From: Nitrosomonadales bacterium
GTDB taxonomy: Bacteria > Pseudomonadota > Gammaproteobacteria > Burkholderiales > Sulfuricellaceae
Direction of reading: 5' to 3'
NCBI GenBank assembly: GCA_003104895.1
Contig: PQAG01000064.1
Location: forward strand, 1 to 7,827
DNA length: 7,827 nt
Part shown: in pieces, positions 1 through 6,324 of the stretch
How the letters are laid out: each line of letters begins with the position of its first letter
Position numbering within the stretch: the stretch's first letter is position 1
Program-made: the position numbers and the translations under genes
The notes under the pieces: model-generated
Seen by the model: the letters and a program-made list of their open reading frames with translations, nothing else
Told to the model about the DNA's origin: nothing
Database searches by the model: none

Positions 1-603
1 ATCGCCGGCCTGAAGCAGGGTGATTTTCATGAAATCGGCCGCTTCATCGCCAGCCAGTCGGAACGTTACCGCGGCAAGGATCTGCCGCCGGTGAACATCC
101 GGCTTGCCGGGGAAATCACTACCCCGCCGCCCGCCCCTCCGGAAGGGCGTCATTCGCCCTTTTCCGCCATCCTGTGGAGCCTCAGGCTGCGCCATTACGC
201 TTTCGGCCATACCCCCTTCTGGGGCAGCCTCGGCGCGGTGCGGCTGTTCGTGGTCTATCACCGGGGAGAGGAAGGCAAGCCGCTGCAGCACTCGCTCGGC
301 CTGCACAAGGGGCTGGTGGGGGTGGTGCATGCCTTTGCATTGAACAGGCAGAATGCACAGAACAACATGGTCATCACGCATGAGCTGTTTCATGCCCTGG
401 GCGCATCGGACAAGTACGATGCCGCCAACCAGCCGGTCTATCCGGAAGGCTTCGCCGAGCCGGGCGGCGGGCCGCATTATCCGCAGCATGCGGCCGAAAT
501 CATGGCGGGGCGCATCGCCATCAGGCCAGATGCAGCGAGGATTCCAGCGGGGCTGGAGGAGTGCGTGGTGGGGTACAAGACGGCCTGGGAAATCAACTGG
601 TAG
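1..603 (+). CDS. Putative zinc metallopeptidase, metzincin-like (3' part only)
   Basis: The frame is open from the first base and ends at TAG 601-603, so 200 C-terminal residues are visible and the start lies upstream of the window. The key motif is HELFHALGASD at residues 127-137. It matches HExxHxxGxxD, where two His and an Asp would bind zinc and Glu128 would be the general base. An Asp as third ligand is known from the snapalysin (M7) family, while most metzincins use His. Met168, in EIMAG 31 residues further on, could be the Met-turn that metzincins need. A proline-rich stretch (TTPPPAPP) precedes the catalytic part and may be a linker. No membrane segment is visible in this portion, and any signal peptide would be outside the window. 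A peptidase role is inferred from the motif; substrate and location are unknown. The next gene is convergent, so this gene ends its transcription unit. Confidence 0.7.
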   Translation: MAGLKQGDFHEIGRFIASQSERYRGKDLPPVNIRLAGEITTPPPAPPEGRHSPFSAILWSLRLRHYAFGHTPFWGSLGAVRLFVVYHRGEEGKPLQHSLGLHKGLVGVVHAFALNRQNAQNNMVITHELFHALGASDKYDAANQPVYPEGFAEPGGGPHYPQHAAEIMAGRIAIRPDAARIPAGLEECVVGYKTAWEINW

Positions 604-621
604 GTGCTGGCTGGTTTTTGA

Positions 622-636
622 ATGCACTTCGTGCAT
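622..636. repeat. Short inverted repeat in convergent gap
   Basis: ATGCAC-TTC-GTGCAT is a perfect 6-bp stem with a 3-nt loop, 18 bases after the metallopeptidase stop codon. No T-run follows it on either strand, so it is not a classical intrinsic terminator on its own. It sits directly beside a larger hairpin (639-671). Confidence 0.4.
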
Positions 637-638
637 GG

Positions 639-671
639 TTGATTGGGTGCCGGGCTGCCCCCGGCAATCAA
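639..671. terminator. Hairpin between convergent genes, possible bidirectional terminator
   Basis: TTGATT (639-644) pairs with AATCAA (666-671), and GCCGGG (649-654) pairs with CCCGGC (660-665). This gives a 12-bp stem with a 4-nt one-sided bulge and a 5-nt loop. It lies between the 3' ends of two convergent genes, where a terminator is expected. No U-tract follows on either strand, so termination is an inference from position and stem strength. Confidence 0.4.
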
Positions 672-753
672 ACATCCGCGAAGCAGCACAAAACCAGCTG
701 CACAATGCTTACAGATATTGACCCGGCCCTCTGTATGCGTTGCTGTAAGCGGG

Positions 754-1224
754 TTACCACCATTTTGGTGTGCTGTGTTCAAAGGAAAAATATTTTATTT
801 CAGGGTCAGCGGCATACTTTTCTAGCCAAGCCTTTGACATTTTCCAGCCACTAGCCGCTTTGCCAGTGGGAAAAAGGTTCAGAAGATGTTCTTTTGAAAG
901 AATGAAGCAATGGATCAGTGATGCTTCATCTACAACAAATGCAAAATATGGCAAGCAGCCAAATGCCTTGCAGGCGGCATCAATCTTTTCAAAATTGTCG
1001 TTGGGGATGCTGAGGTATTGTCCCTCTTTGCCTTCGTTCCTGCTCCGTGACTTGACGGAAATCCCCATCAATTCTTTGGTATTTGGGTTTCTTGCGAGTA
1101 GATCAATTCCAACGTGATCTACATTGGCGCATTCAAATCCATATTTTGAAAGCCAGTATAGAACCAAGGCTTCAGAAAAATTGCCCGTGATTCTGGAGTG
1201 CCTAGAGCTTTTCTCAATCCGCAT
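754..1224 (-). CDS. Small PD-(D/E)xK nuclease-like protein, probably acquired
   Basis: The product is 156 residues. The visible pattern fits a PD-(D/E)xK nuclease-type fold: an N-terminal helix with Glu18 (FSEALVLYWLSKYGF), then GIDLLA with Asp41, then a strand ending in ISVKSR with Lys58. The usual E/Q two residues before the lysine is Ser56 here, so it could be catalytically altered or a non-nuclease relative. A longer in-frame start exists at 1317. I prefer ATG at 1224 because AAAGG lies 8 nt upstream and a promoter-like pair (1255-1283) falls inside the longer version. The gene is clearly richer in A+T than its flanks and uses codons such as AAA, AAT and TTT far more often, which suggests horizontal transfer. 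No methyltransferase, transposase or integrase is next to it. It could be an orphan defence or restriction-related protein, but its function is unknown. Confidence 0.6.
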   Translation of the reverse strand: MRIEKSSRHSRITGNFSEALVLYWLSKYGFECANVDHVGIDLLARNPNTKELMGISVKSRSRNEGKEGQYLSIPNDNFEKIDAACKAFGCLPYFAFVVDEASLIHCFILSKEHLLNLFPTGKAASGWKMSKAWLEKYAADPEIKYFSFEHSTPKWW

Positions 1225-1254
1225 GATTATTACCTTTGGAACTGGCAGGCTAAA

Positions 1255-1283
1255 AGCATATAGGCGATTGGCATGTTGCTCAA
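1255..1283 (-). promoter_or_regulatory. Candidate sigma-70 promoter for the nuclease-like gene
   Basis: On the minus strand TTGAGC (1283-1278) is followed, after exactly 17 bases, by TATGCT (1260-1255). Each hexamer matches the consensus at four of six positions. Transcription would begin about 20-25 bases before ATG 1224, leaving room for the AAAGG ribosome binding site. This supports the shorter start. Prediction by eye only. Confidence 0.3.
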
Positions 1284-1345
1284 GGACGCTGCCAGCCAAT
1301 GATGGATTTTTGCACACCCTGGCCGCCGCTTGACCCGCCTTGCCA

Positions 1346-1360
1346 CGCGGCGGCGCCGCG
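1346..1360. repeat. GC-rich hairpin just after dgt
   Basis: CGCGGC and GCCGCG (in either strand reading) form a perfect 6-bp stem with a 3-nt loop. It begins 16 bases past the dgt stop codon. No U-tract follows on the minus strand. It may help end or stabilise the dgt transcript, but it could also be chance in GC-rich DNA. Confidence 0.3.
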
Positions 1361-1376
1361 CCAGAACCCGATTTGC

Positions 1377-2498
1377 CTACATTTCCTCGATCGAGAACAG
1401 CCGCCGGTGCTCGCGGTAGGCGTAGCGGTCGGTCATGCCGGCGATGTAGTCGGCGATGGTGCGCGCCTTGTCGGTGCGGGCTTTTTCCTGGTATTGCGGC
1501 GGCAGCAGAGTGGGATTGTCGAAGAGCGCGCCGAACAGCTCGCGCACAATGCGGCGTGCCTTCATGCTCATGCGGTTGACCTGGTAATGGCGGTAGAGAT
1601 GCTCGTGCAGGAAGCGCTTGAGTTCGCGCTGCTCGTTTGCCAGTTCCGGGCTGAACGCCATCAGGGGCGGCGCATTGCGCACGTCGTCGAGGCTGGCGGG
1701 CGCGGCGGCGCGGATGTTTTCCGTGCTTTGAGCAATCAGGTCCATCACCAGGGTGTTGATCATGCGCCGCACGGTTTCGTGGATCAGCCGCCTGCCGCCG
1801 AGGCCGGGGTATTTCTCCTGCGCCATGGCCAGGTGGCGCGCGAACAGGCTGGTATTGGAGAGCTGCTCCAGCGTGATCAGGCCGGAGCGCAGGCCGTCGT
1901 CCACGTCGTGGTTGTTGTAGGCGATTTCGTCCGCCAGGTTGGCGGCCTGGGCTTCCAGACTGGGCCGCTGGTTATTCAGGAAGCGTTCGCCCACGTCGCC
2001 CAGCATTCTGGCATTGTGGAGGGAACAGTGCTTGAGGATGCCCTCGCGGGTTTCGAAGCACAGGTTGAGGCCGTCGAATCCGGCGTAGCGCTCCTCCAGC
2101 AAATCCACCACCCGCAGCGACTGCACGTTGTGCTCGAAGCCGCCGTGATCCTTCATGCAGGCGTTGAGCTCATCCTGGCCGGCGTGGCCGAAAGGGGTGT
2201 GGCCCAGGTCGTGAGCCAGGGCGATGGCTTCCACCAGCACTTCGTTGAGCTGCAGGTTGCGCGCAATGGTGCGGCCGATCTGCGCCACTTCCAGGCTGTG
2301 GGTGAGGCGGGTGCGGAACAGGTCGCCTTCGTGGTTGACGAACACCTGGGTCTTGTATTCGAGGCGGCGGAAGGCTGTGGAATGGATGATGCGGTCGCGG
2401 TCGCGCTCGAATTCATTGCGCCCGGCAGGGGCAGGCTCGAAAAACCCGCGGCCGCGGGTGCGCGGCGGATGCGCGGCGTAGGGCGCAAGTTCCGTCAT
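1377..2498 (-). CDS. dgt: Deoxyguanosinetriphosphate triphosphohydrolase-like protein (dGTPase)
   Basis: This 373-residue protein belongs to the HD-domain dGTPase family, which hydrolyses dGTP (and in this subgroup often other dNTPs) to the deoxynucleoside and triphosphate, affecting dNTP pools in the cytoplasm. The HD metal site is intact: His67 (RLTHSLEV), His96-Asp97 (AHDLGHTPFGHAG) and Asp190 (NLADEIAY). Other family marks are the N-terminal RDRDRIIHSTAFRRLEYKTQV and FEHNVQSLRV at 121-130. The length fits the shorter 'dGTPase-like' type found in many proteobacteria rather than the roughly 500-residue E. coli Dgt. Start ATG 2498 has a modest AGG about 8 nt upstream. The gene runs in the same direction as the upstream diguanylate cyclase gene, with 116 bp between them, so it may have its own promoter. 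The usual neighbours seen in some betaproteobacteria (aroK/aroB) are absent here. Confidence 0.95.
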   Translation of the reverse strand: MTELAPYAAHPPRTRGRGFFEPAPAGRNEFERDRDRIIHSTAFRRLEYKTQVFVNHEGDLFRTRLTHSLEVAQIGRTIARNLQLNEVLVEAIALAHDLGHTPFGHAGQDELNACMKDHGGFEHNVQSLRVVDLLEERYAGFDGLNLCFETREGILKHCSLHNARMLGDVGERFLNNQRPSLEAQAANLADEIAYNNHDVDDGLRSGLITLEQLSNTSLFARHLAMAQEKYPGLGGRRLIHETVRRMINTLVMDLIAQSTENIRAAAPASLDDVRNAPPLMAFSPELANEQRELKRFLHEHLYRHYQVNRMSMKARRIVRELFGALFDNPTLLPPQYQEKARTDKARTIADYIAGMTDRYAYREHRRLFSIEEM

Positions 2499-2614
2499 AT
2501 GGGTACCTATAATAATTCTGGCTTGATCAGCAACGGCGCCCGTTATGGATCATCGGGGCTCCGCGCAGGAGAGAGGATAGCATTATTGCCAATTGGGGGG
2601 CAGGGCGGAGCGGT

Positions 2615-4081
2615 CTAGGCGGCCAGCTTGGTCTGGTTGCGTCCGGAGCGCTTGGCTTCAAGCAGCGCGTTGTCCGCCCTTGATAAGGCCATGTTTTCGG
2701 CCTCGTCGGTTTTTTTGTATTCGCTCAAGCCGCCACTCCATTGCAGCTTGTACATGACGCCGTGTGTAAGCTCCAATTCGACGGGCAAGTTCTGGCGCAA
2801 GCGGCCAGCAAGCTCTGCCGCTTTTTTCAGGGGAGTGTTGGGAAAAATCACGCAGAATTCGTCGCCTCCTAAACGAGCGATAAAATCGCTGGAGCGCAAA
2901 TGTTTTTTGAGCGCTTTGCCGAATTGCACGATCAGCGCATCTCCGGCATCGTGTCCAAACGTGTCATTCACTTGTTTGAAGTTGTCGATATCGATAATGA
3001 GCAGACTGTGCGTCCAGCCCTCCGTCAGGGTTTTAAACAGCTCGTTCTGCTTGATATCGAAGCTGCGGCGGTTGTTGACCTGGGAGAGATGGTCGATGCT
3101 GGCGGAATCACTCACTTGTTTGTGCTTCCCCAGCATGAGCTTGCCCAGGCGGTACATGAGTCCGAAACTTTGTTCGAGATCCTTCAGCTTGATTGGATAT
3201 GCCTTGCGCAGGCGGGAATGGCGGATGTCCGAGAAAAATACCAGGATGGTGTCGATGTCGTTTTTCAGCGCCTTGCGCAAGGCAAAATACAGTCCGGCCA
3301 TGCCAAGAGCCAAAAATATCGAAGTGAGCAGCCATGCCGCCAGATGAAGCTGGGGTGGAGAGGCCGCCGGCTTGGCGGGCGAGGCCGGGATGCGCCATAC
3401 CACGAGCCGCCATGCGGTCCCCGGCAGATCCGTCAATTCCTGGAAAGCGTTGGCTTTCAGATGCGTGTCGCCGAGGCGCATCAGGACGTCGTGGGGGCCG
3501 TTGCTGTTGGCTTGTTGCAGTTCGGCATAAGCGTCCTGCAACTGAAGCGATTCGAACAAGGAAAAAATCTCCGCAGCGCTTTTTCTGATCACGACAAAGC
3601 CAAGTATCGCCTTGCTTTGCGGATCAATGACCGGCTCTGTGATGATCAGGAGCAGCGAGGAGGGTCCGGATACGGCCTTGGCGGGGGCGGGATCTCCTTT
3701 CGCGCCGGCCTGAATGCGTGAATATACTTGCGAAAGCGGCGGCGCAAAGGCGTTGCCATTCGGCAGCGCCCATTGAATATGGGCATCCGGGTAAAGCGTG
3801 TGAATATTGCTGAGTTGTGCCTGGCGCTCCCTTTCCGGACCGGCTTTGAGGGAGCTGACTGTTTGGGGGTGCTGCGCAATGCGCGCAGCAGTGGCGCGCA
3901 TGTTCCTGGCCAGCTCAATGATGGCGGGAGCCAGGATGCGTTTGGCGTCCGCCTGGCCGGCTGACTGTACTTGCCTGGGTTGCGATGGGGAGGCCTGGTG
4001 CAGGTAATAAATGGCCGCGCTGTTAACCGATTCCAGCACGATGAACGCGATGAGGCAGAAATGCGCCAAGGAAAGTTTCAT
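2615..4081 (-). CDS. Membrane-bound diguanylate cyclase (GGDEF domain) with periplasmic sensor
   Basis: The 488-residue protein would make the second messenger c-di-GMP from two GTP. Domain order: transmembrane helix at about 5-27; a periplasmic region of about 215 residues with no motif I recognise, though its size and strand pattern suit a double-Cache/PAS-like sensor; a second transmembrane helix at about 246-268; a short linker; and a GGDEF domain from about 326 to the end. The catalytic GGDEF is intact at 405-409. RSSD at 396-399, five residues before it, is a complete RxxD inhibitory site, so product feedback is likely. DHLSQVNNRR (330-339) and DIDNFKQVNDTFGHDAGD (364-381) are typical of active cyclases. 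No EAL, HD-GYP or HAMP domain is visible. The ribosome binding site is weak (GGA 13 nt before ATG 4081), but the start directly precedes the first membrane helix. The ligand sensed is unknown. Confidence 0.93.
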   Translation of the reverse strand: MKLSLAHFCLIAFIVLESVNSAAIYYLHQASPSQPRQVQSAGQADAKRILAPAIIELARNMRATAARIAQHPQTVSSLKAGPERERQAQLSNIHTLYPDAHIQWALPNGNAFAPPLSQVYSRIQAGAKGDPAPAKAVSGPSSLLLIITEPVIDPQSKAILGFVVIRKSAAEIFSLFESLQLQDAYAELQQANSNGPHDVLMRLGDTHLKANAFQELTDLPGTAWRLVVWRIPASPAKPAASPPQLHLAAWLLTSIFLALGMAGLYFALRKALKNDIDTILVFFSDIRHSRLRKAYPIKLKDLEQSFGLMYRLGKLMLGKHKQVSDSASIDHLSQVNNRRSFDIKQNELFKTLTEGWTHSLLIIDIDNFKQVNDTFGHDAGDALIVQFGKALKKHLRSSDFIARLGGDEFCVIFPNTPLKKAAELAGRLRQNLPVELELTHGVMYKLQWSGGLSEYKKTDEAENMALSRADNALLEAKRSGRNQTKLAA

Positions 4082-4201
4082 CTTGATAATGGGTTCCGTT
4101 CCATCCAGATACTGCCATAATCAGCTTTCTTCCGGAGACTTAACCTGAAAAAAAGCATGGGGGAGAAGAAATAAGGAACATTGTTTTATCAATCAAATGC
4201 C

Positions 4202-4230
4202 CTGCTAAGCCCATTAAAAATAATTATAAC
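4202..4230 (+). promoter_or_regulatory. Candidate upstream promoter toward the TPP gene cluster
   Basis: TATAAC (4225-4230) matches the -10 consensus at five of six positions and lies in an A/T-rich block (ATTAAAAATAATTATAAC). CTGCTA (4202-4207), 17 bases earlier, is a weak -35. Transcription would start near 4237, just before the tiny ORF at 4253. Identified by eye. Confidence 0.3.
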
Positions 4231-4252
4231 TTAATTTTTCAGAGTCAGCGCC

Positions 4253-4393
4253 TTGCAGGCCAGTATATACGAGAAATTTGCGGCCAAAAAACTGGCGCAG
4301 GAATTGAAGGCGGCTGAAAAATGGATTCAGGAATACAGTTGCGGTAGGGACGGCAATTACCCTCCGCAGTTGATGATCGAATCTATTTCATGA
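4253..4393 (+). CDS. Possible small protein (46 aa, TTG start) or gene remnant
   Basis: Starting at TTG 4253 and ending at TGA 4391-4393, this short frame encodes an alanine/lysine/glutamate-rich segment, YEKFAAKKLAQELKAAEKW, that reads like a genuine amphipathic helix. The tail is SCGRDGNYPPQLMIESIS. The codons look like real coding sequence (GCG GCC, CTG GCG CAG GAA). The frame is closed by a TAA at 4232-4234, no ATG is available and the ribosome binding site is poor, so it may be the remnant of a decayed gene. The stop overlaps the next tiny ORF by four bases (ATGA). I do not recognise the family. Confidence 0.3.
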   Translation: MQASIYEKFAAKKLAQELKAAEKWIQEYSCGRDGNYPPQLMIESIS

Positions 4394-4536
4394 AAAACAC
4401 GCTGGAACATATTAAAAAATATGATATATTTAAAAAAAATACTAATGGGACTGCCGTGTCCGCAAATGCACGGTTGGCTGGGTGGCATTCTTCACGTCGA
4501 ATGCCATACGCCGCAAAAGACGGAGGTGACTGGTAA
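4390..4536 (+). CDS. Possible 48-aa leader ORF before the TPP enzyme
   Basis: ATG 4390 opens a 48-codon frame ending at TAA 4534-4536, starting MKNTLEHIKKYDIFKKN and ending AAKDGGDW. It overlaps the stop of the preceding tiny ORF as ATGA, and its end contains GGAGGTGA (4522-4529), 16 nt before the ATG at 4546. If translated, it could couple to the downstream gene. Against it: no convincing ribosome binding site, an N-terminal half made of AT-rich promoter-like DNA, and an inverted repeat (4483-4506) inside it. I regard it as doubtful and see no known domain. Confidence 0.22.
   Translation: MKNTLEHIKKYDIFKKNTNGTAVSANARLAGWHSSRRMPYAAKDGGDW
4402..4430 (+). promoter_or_regulatory. Candidate proximal promoter for the TPP enzyme gene
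   Basis: TATATT (4425-4430, five of six -10 positions) follows CTGGAA (4402-4407, weak -35) after 17 bases, inside an A/T-rich island. Transcription would begin around 4437, placing the inverted repeat 4483-4506 in the early transcript or just downstream of the promoter. By eye only. Confidence 0.3.
4483..4506. promoter_or_regulatory. Perfect 8-bp inverted repeat with 8-bp spacer
   Basis: TGGCATTC (4483-4490) and GAATGCCA (4499-4506) are exact reverse complements separated by eight bases. The 24-bp dyad would suit a dimeric repressor or activator. In RNA it would form an 8-bp stem with an 8-nt loop, 15 bases before the perfect Shine-Dalgarno at 4522. No regulator gene is present in the window to pair with it. 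Confidence 0.45.
4522..4529 (+). promoter_or_regulatory. Perfect extended Shine-Dalgarno GGAGGTGA
   Basis: GGAGGTGA is fully complementary to the 16S rRNA 3' end. Its spacing is 16 nt to ATG 4546, longer than usual, and 8 nt to GTG 4538, which opens only a four-codon frame (GTG GCG GAA TGT TGA). It may drive the alternative longer form of the TPP enzyme from 4546, or translation coupled to the 48-aa frame that ends at 4536. Confidence 0.4.
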
Positions 4537-4600
4537 AGTGGCGGAATGTTGAAATTGAACCAAACCATAACAGGGCCAAGGTGCGCAACAGCCATCCGGA

Positions 4601-4614
4601 AGGAAGCGCTTCCT
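4601..4614. promoter_or_regulatory. 14-bp perfect palindrome over the ribosome binding site
   Basis: AGGAAGCGCTTCCT is perfectly self-complementary and ends one base before ATG 4615. The ribosome binding site AAGGA/GGAAG forms its left arm. It could be an operator half, or it could hide the ribosome binding site in a small hairpin (5-bp stem, GCGC loop). It could also be coincidence, or coding if the longer start at 4546 is used. Confidence 0.35.
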
Positions 4615-6321
4615 ATGATGGATGCGGTTGATCTGGTGGTTGCCTATCTGGAACAGATCGGCGTCGAATTCGTCTTCGGTGTGCCTGGAGGCGCCATAGA
4701 GCCGCTTTACAACGCGCTCGCGCGCAGCGCGAGGCGGGGCGGGCCGCGTCCGGTCGTGGCTCGCCATGAAACGGGAGCCGCTTTCATGGCCGATGGCTAC
4801 GCTCGTGAAACGGGCAGGATAGGCGTGTGCTGTGCCACTTCCGGGCCGGGTGCCACCAATCTCATCACCGGCGTGGCCTGTGCTTATGAAAACGAAATCC
4901 CGCTGCTGGTCATCAGCGGCCAGCCCTCGCTGCACTTGCAGGGCAGGGGGGCGTTGCAGGAATCATCCGGCGCCGGCATCGACACGGTTGCGATGTTTCG
5001 CAGTTGCACACGCTACAGCGCGCTGGTATCCCACCCGGAGCAGATGGAACGCCAGCTGGTCAGTGCGCTGCTGAGCGCATACCAGCCGACACCCGGCCCG
5101 GTCCACCTCAGCATTCCGGTGGACGTGCAGCGCTCGCAGATGAAGAATGGACTGGCCTACGATCTGGCGCATTTGCTGCGGCCGCCGTCACCTGTCGATT
5201 ACGCGGCGGTGCAGGCGTTAAGCGCGCAACTGGCCCAGGCGCGCAAAGTAGTCGTGCTGATCGGCAGCGGCTGCGGTGAGGCGATCAGTCTCATCATCGG
5301 GCTGGTGGAGAGAATAGGCGCGGTTTTCGTTGTCACGCCCGATGCCAAGGGGTTCATCAGCCCGCGCCACCCTTTGTACGGCGGCGTGTTCGGGTTCGCC
5401 GGCCATCCGTCCGCCACCGCCGCGATGAACGATGAGCAAGTGGACCTGATCCTGGTGGTCGGCTCCGCTCTGGGCGAGTGGACCAGCAACGGCTGGGACG
5501 AGTCGCTGTTGAACGACCGGCTGGTGCATATCGATTCCTGCGATGCGCACCTGTTGCGCTCCCCGATGGCGCGGCTGCATGTGCGCGGCCATATCCGCTC
5601 GGTGTTCGAGGGGCTGCTGGCGGGGCTGCGCGCGGATGGTTCGAATGCTGTTTCCGCCGTTGGCGAGAAGCGGAGATTCAGGAAGGCCTCGGCCGACGAT
5701 CCGTTCAAATCGGCATCCCGGGGCGCGCCCATCAAGCCCCAGTACCTGATGCGCGAGCTCGGCTGGCGCTCTCCGCCCGACACGCGTTTCCTGGTCGATG
5801 CCGGCAACAGCGTGACTTGGGCGATCCATGATCTGGGCATGCACGACCACCGGCCCAGCGCCGGGGGCTGGATGCGCGTCACGATGAATTTCGCCCCGAT
5901 GGGCTGGGCCATCGGCGGCGCCGTCGGCACCGCGCTCGCCAACCGCGCTGTCCCGGTGGTCTGCATTACAGGCGATGGCAGCCTGCTGATGAATGGCCAG
6001 GAAATGAGCGTGGCGCTGGCCGAAAAGCTCACCGTGGTGTTCGTGATTCTCAACGATGGGGCCTTGGGCATGGTGAAACACGGCCAGCGCATGGCCGGCG
6101 CGGAGCAGATCGGCTTCGAGCTGCCGGCGGTGGATTTCCGGCTGCTGGCCGAATCCATGGGCATCCCGGGTCACGTGATCCGCACCGCCGAGGATTTTGA
6201 CAATCTTGATCTGGATGCGATTCTCCGTCGTTCGGGACCAACTGTGCTCGACGTGCGCATCGATGGCGAGGAAGTTCCGCCGATGGGGCTGCGGCTGAAA
6301 ATCCTGGGGACGGAACAATGA
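4615..6321 (+). CDS. Thiamine-diphosphate-dependent enzyme, acetolactate synthase-like
   Basis: The 568-residue protein has the three-domain plan of the acetolactate synthase/2-oxo-acid decarboxylase superfamily, whose members decarboxylate a 2-oxo acid and transfer or release the aldehyde unit. The N-terminal Pyr domain starts VEFVFGVPGGAIEPLY and carries the activating Glu52 in RHETGAAFMADGYAR. The central domain covers about 195-335. The C-terminal PP domain holds the TPP/Mg motif GDGS (453-456) through N480 (NDGALG). After this comes MVKHGQ, where true acetohydroxyacid synthases usually have a QWQ element, so this is probably another activity. ATG 4615 has AAGGA 10 nt upstream and fits the family length. 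ATG 4546 would add 23 residues and has a perfect but distant Shine-Dalgarno. It is followed by two citrate-synthase-like genes on the same strand, separated by 61 bp containing a repeat. No small regulatory subunit (IlvN type) is present. The substrate is unknown. Confidence 0.9.
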   Translation: MMDAVDLVVAYLEQIGVEFVFGVPGGAIEPLYNALARSARRGGPRPVVARHETGAAFMADGYARETGRIGVCCATSGPGATNLITGVACAYENEIPLLVISGQPSLHLQGRGALQESSGAGIDTVAMFRSCTRYSALVSHPEQMERQLVSALLSAYQPTPGPVHLSIPVDVQRSQMKNGLAYDLAHLLRPPSPVDYAAVQALSAQLAQARKVVVLIGSGCGEAISLIIGLVERIGAVFVVTPDAKGFISPRHPLYGGVFGFAGHPSATAAMNDEQVDLILVVGSALGEWTSNGWDESLLNDRLVHIDSCDAHLLRSPMARLHVRGHIRSVFEGLLAGLRADGSNAVSAVGEKRRFRKASADDPFKSASRGAPIKPQYLMRELGWRSPPDTRFLVDAGNSVTWAIHDLGMHDHRPSAGGWMRVTMNFAPMGWAIGGAVGTALANRAVPVVCITGDGSLLMNGQEMSVALAEKLTVVFVILNDGALGMVKHGQRMAGAEQIGFELPAVDFRLLAESMGIPGHVIRTAEDFDNLDLDAILRRSGPTVLDVRIDGEEVPPMGLRLKILGTEQ

Positions 6322-6324
6322 AGC

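Larger units (their letters stand above)
4082..4614. other. Long divergent intergenic and leader region
   Basis: This 533-base stretch separates the minus-strand cyclase from the plus-strand TPP enzyme gene. It is AT-rich at about 4140-4240 and 4400-4450, unlike the GC-rich genes around it. It contains two promoter-like elements on the plus strand, two tiny overlapping ORFs, a perfect 8-bp inverted repeat, a perfect Shine-Dalgarno sequence and a palindrome at the ribosome binding site; each is listed separately. No tRNA, rRNA or riboswitch class that I recognise is present. A long structured leader suggests that expression of the downstream genes is controlled. Confidence 0.5.

Noticed and set aside
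1225..1317. Longer N-terminus of the nuclease-like gene from ATG 1317
   Set aside because: No good ribosome site there, and a better one (AAAGG) precedes ATG 1224; a promoter-like pair falls inside the extension.
1299..2618. 439-codon open frame on the plus strand opposite dgt
   Set aside because: It is a GC-rich antisense shadow of dgt; the minus strand carries all HD-family motifs, and the plus-strand translation is Ala/Gly/Val-rich without a known domain.
2628..3721. Plus-strand frames of 239 and 273 codons opposite the GGDEF gene
   Set aside because: They are shadows; the minus strand encodes a complete GGDEF protein with intact motifs.
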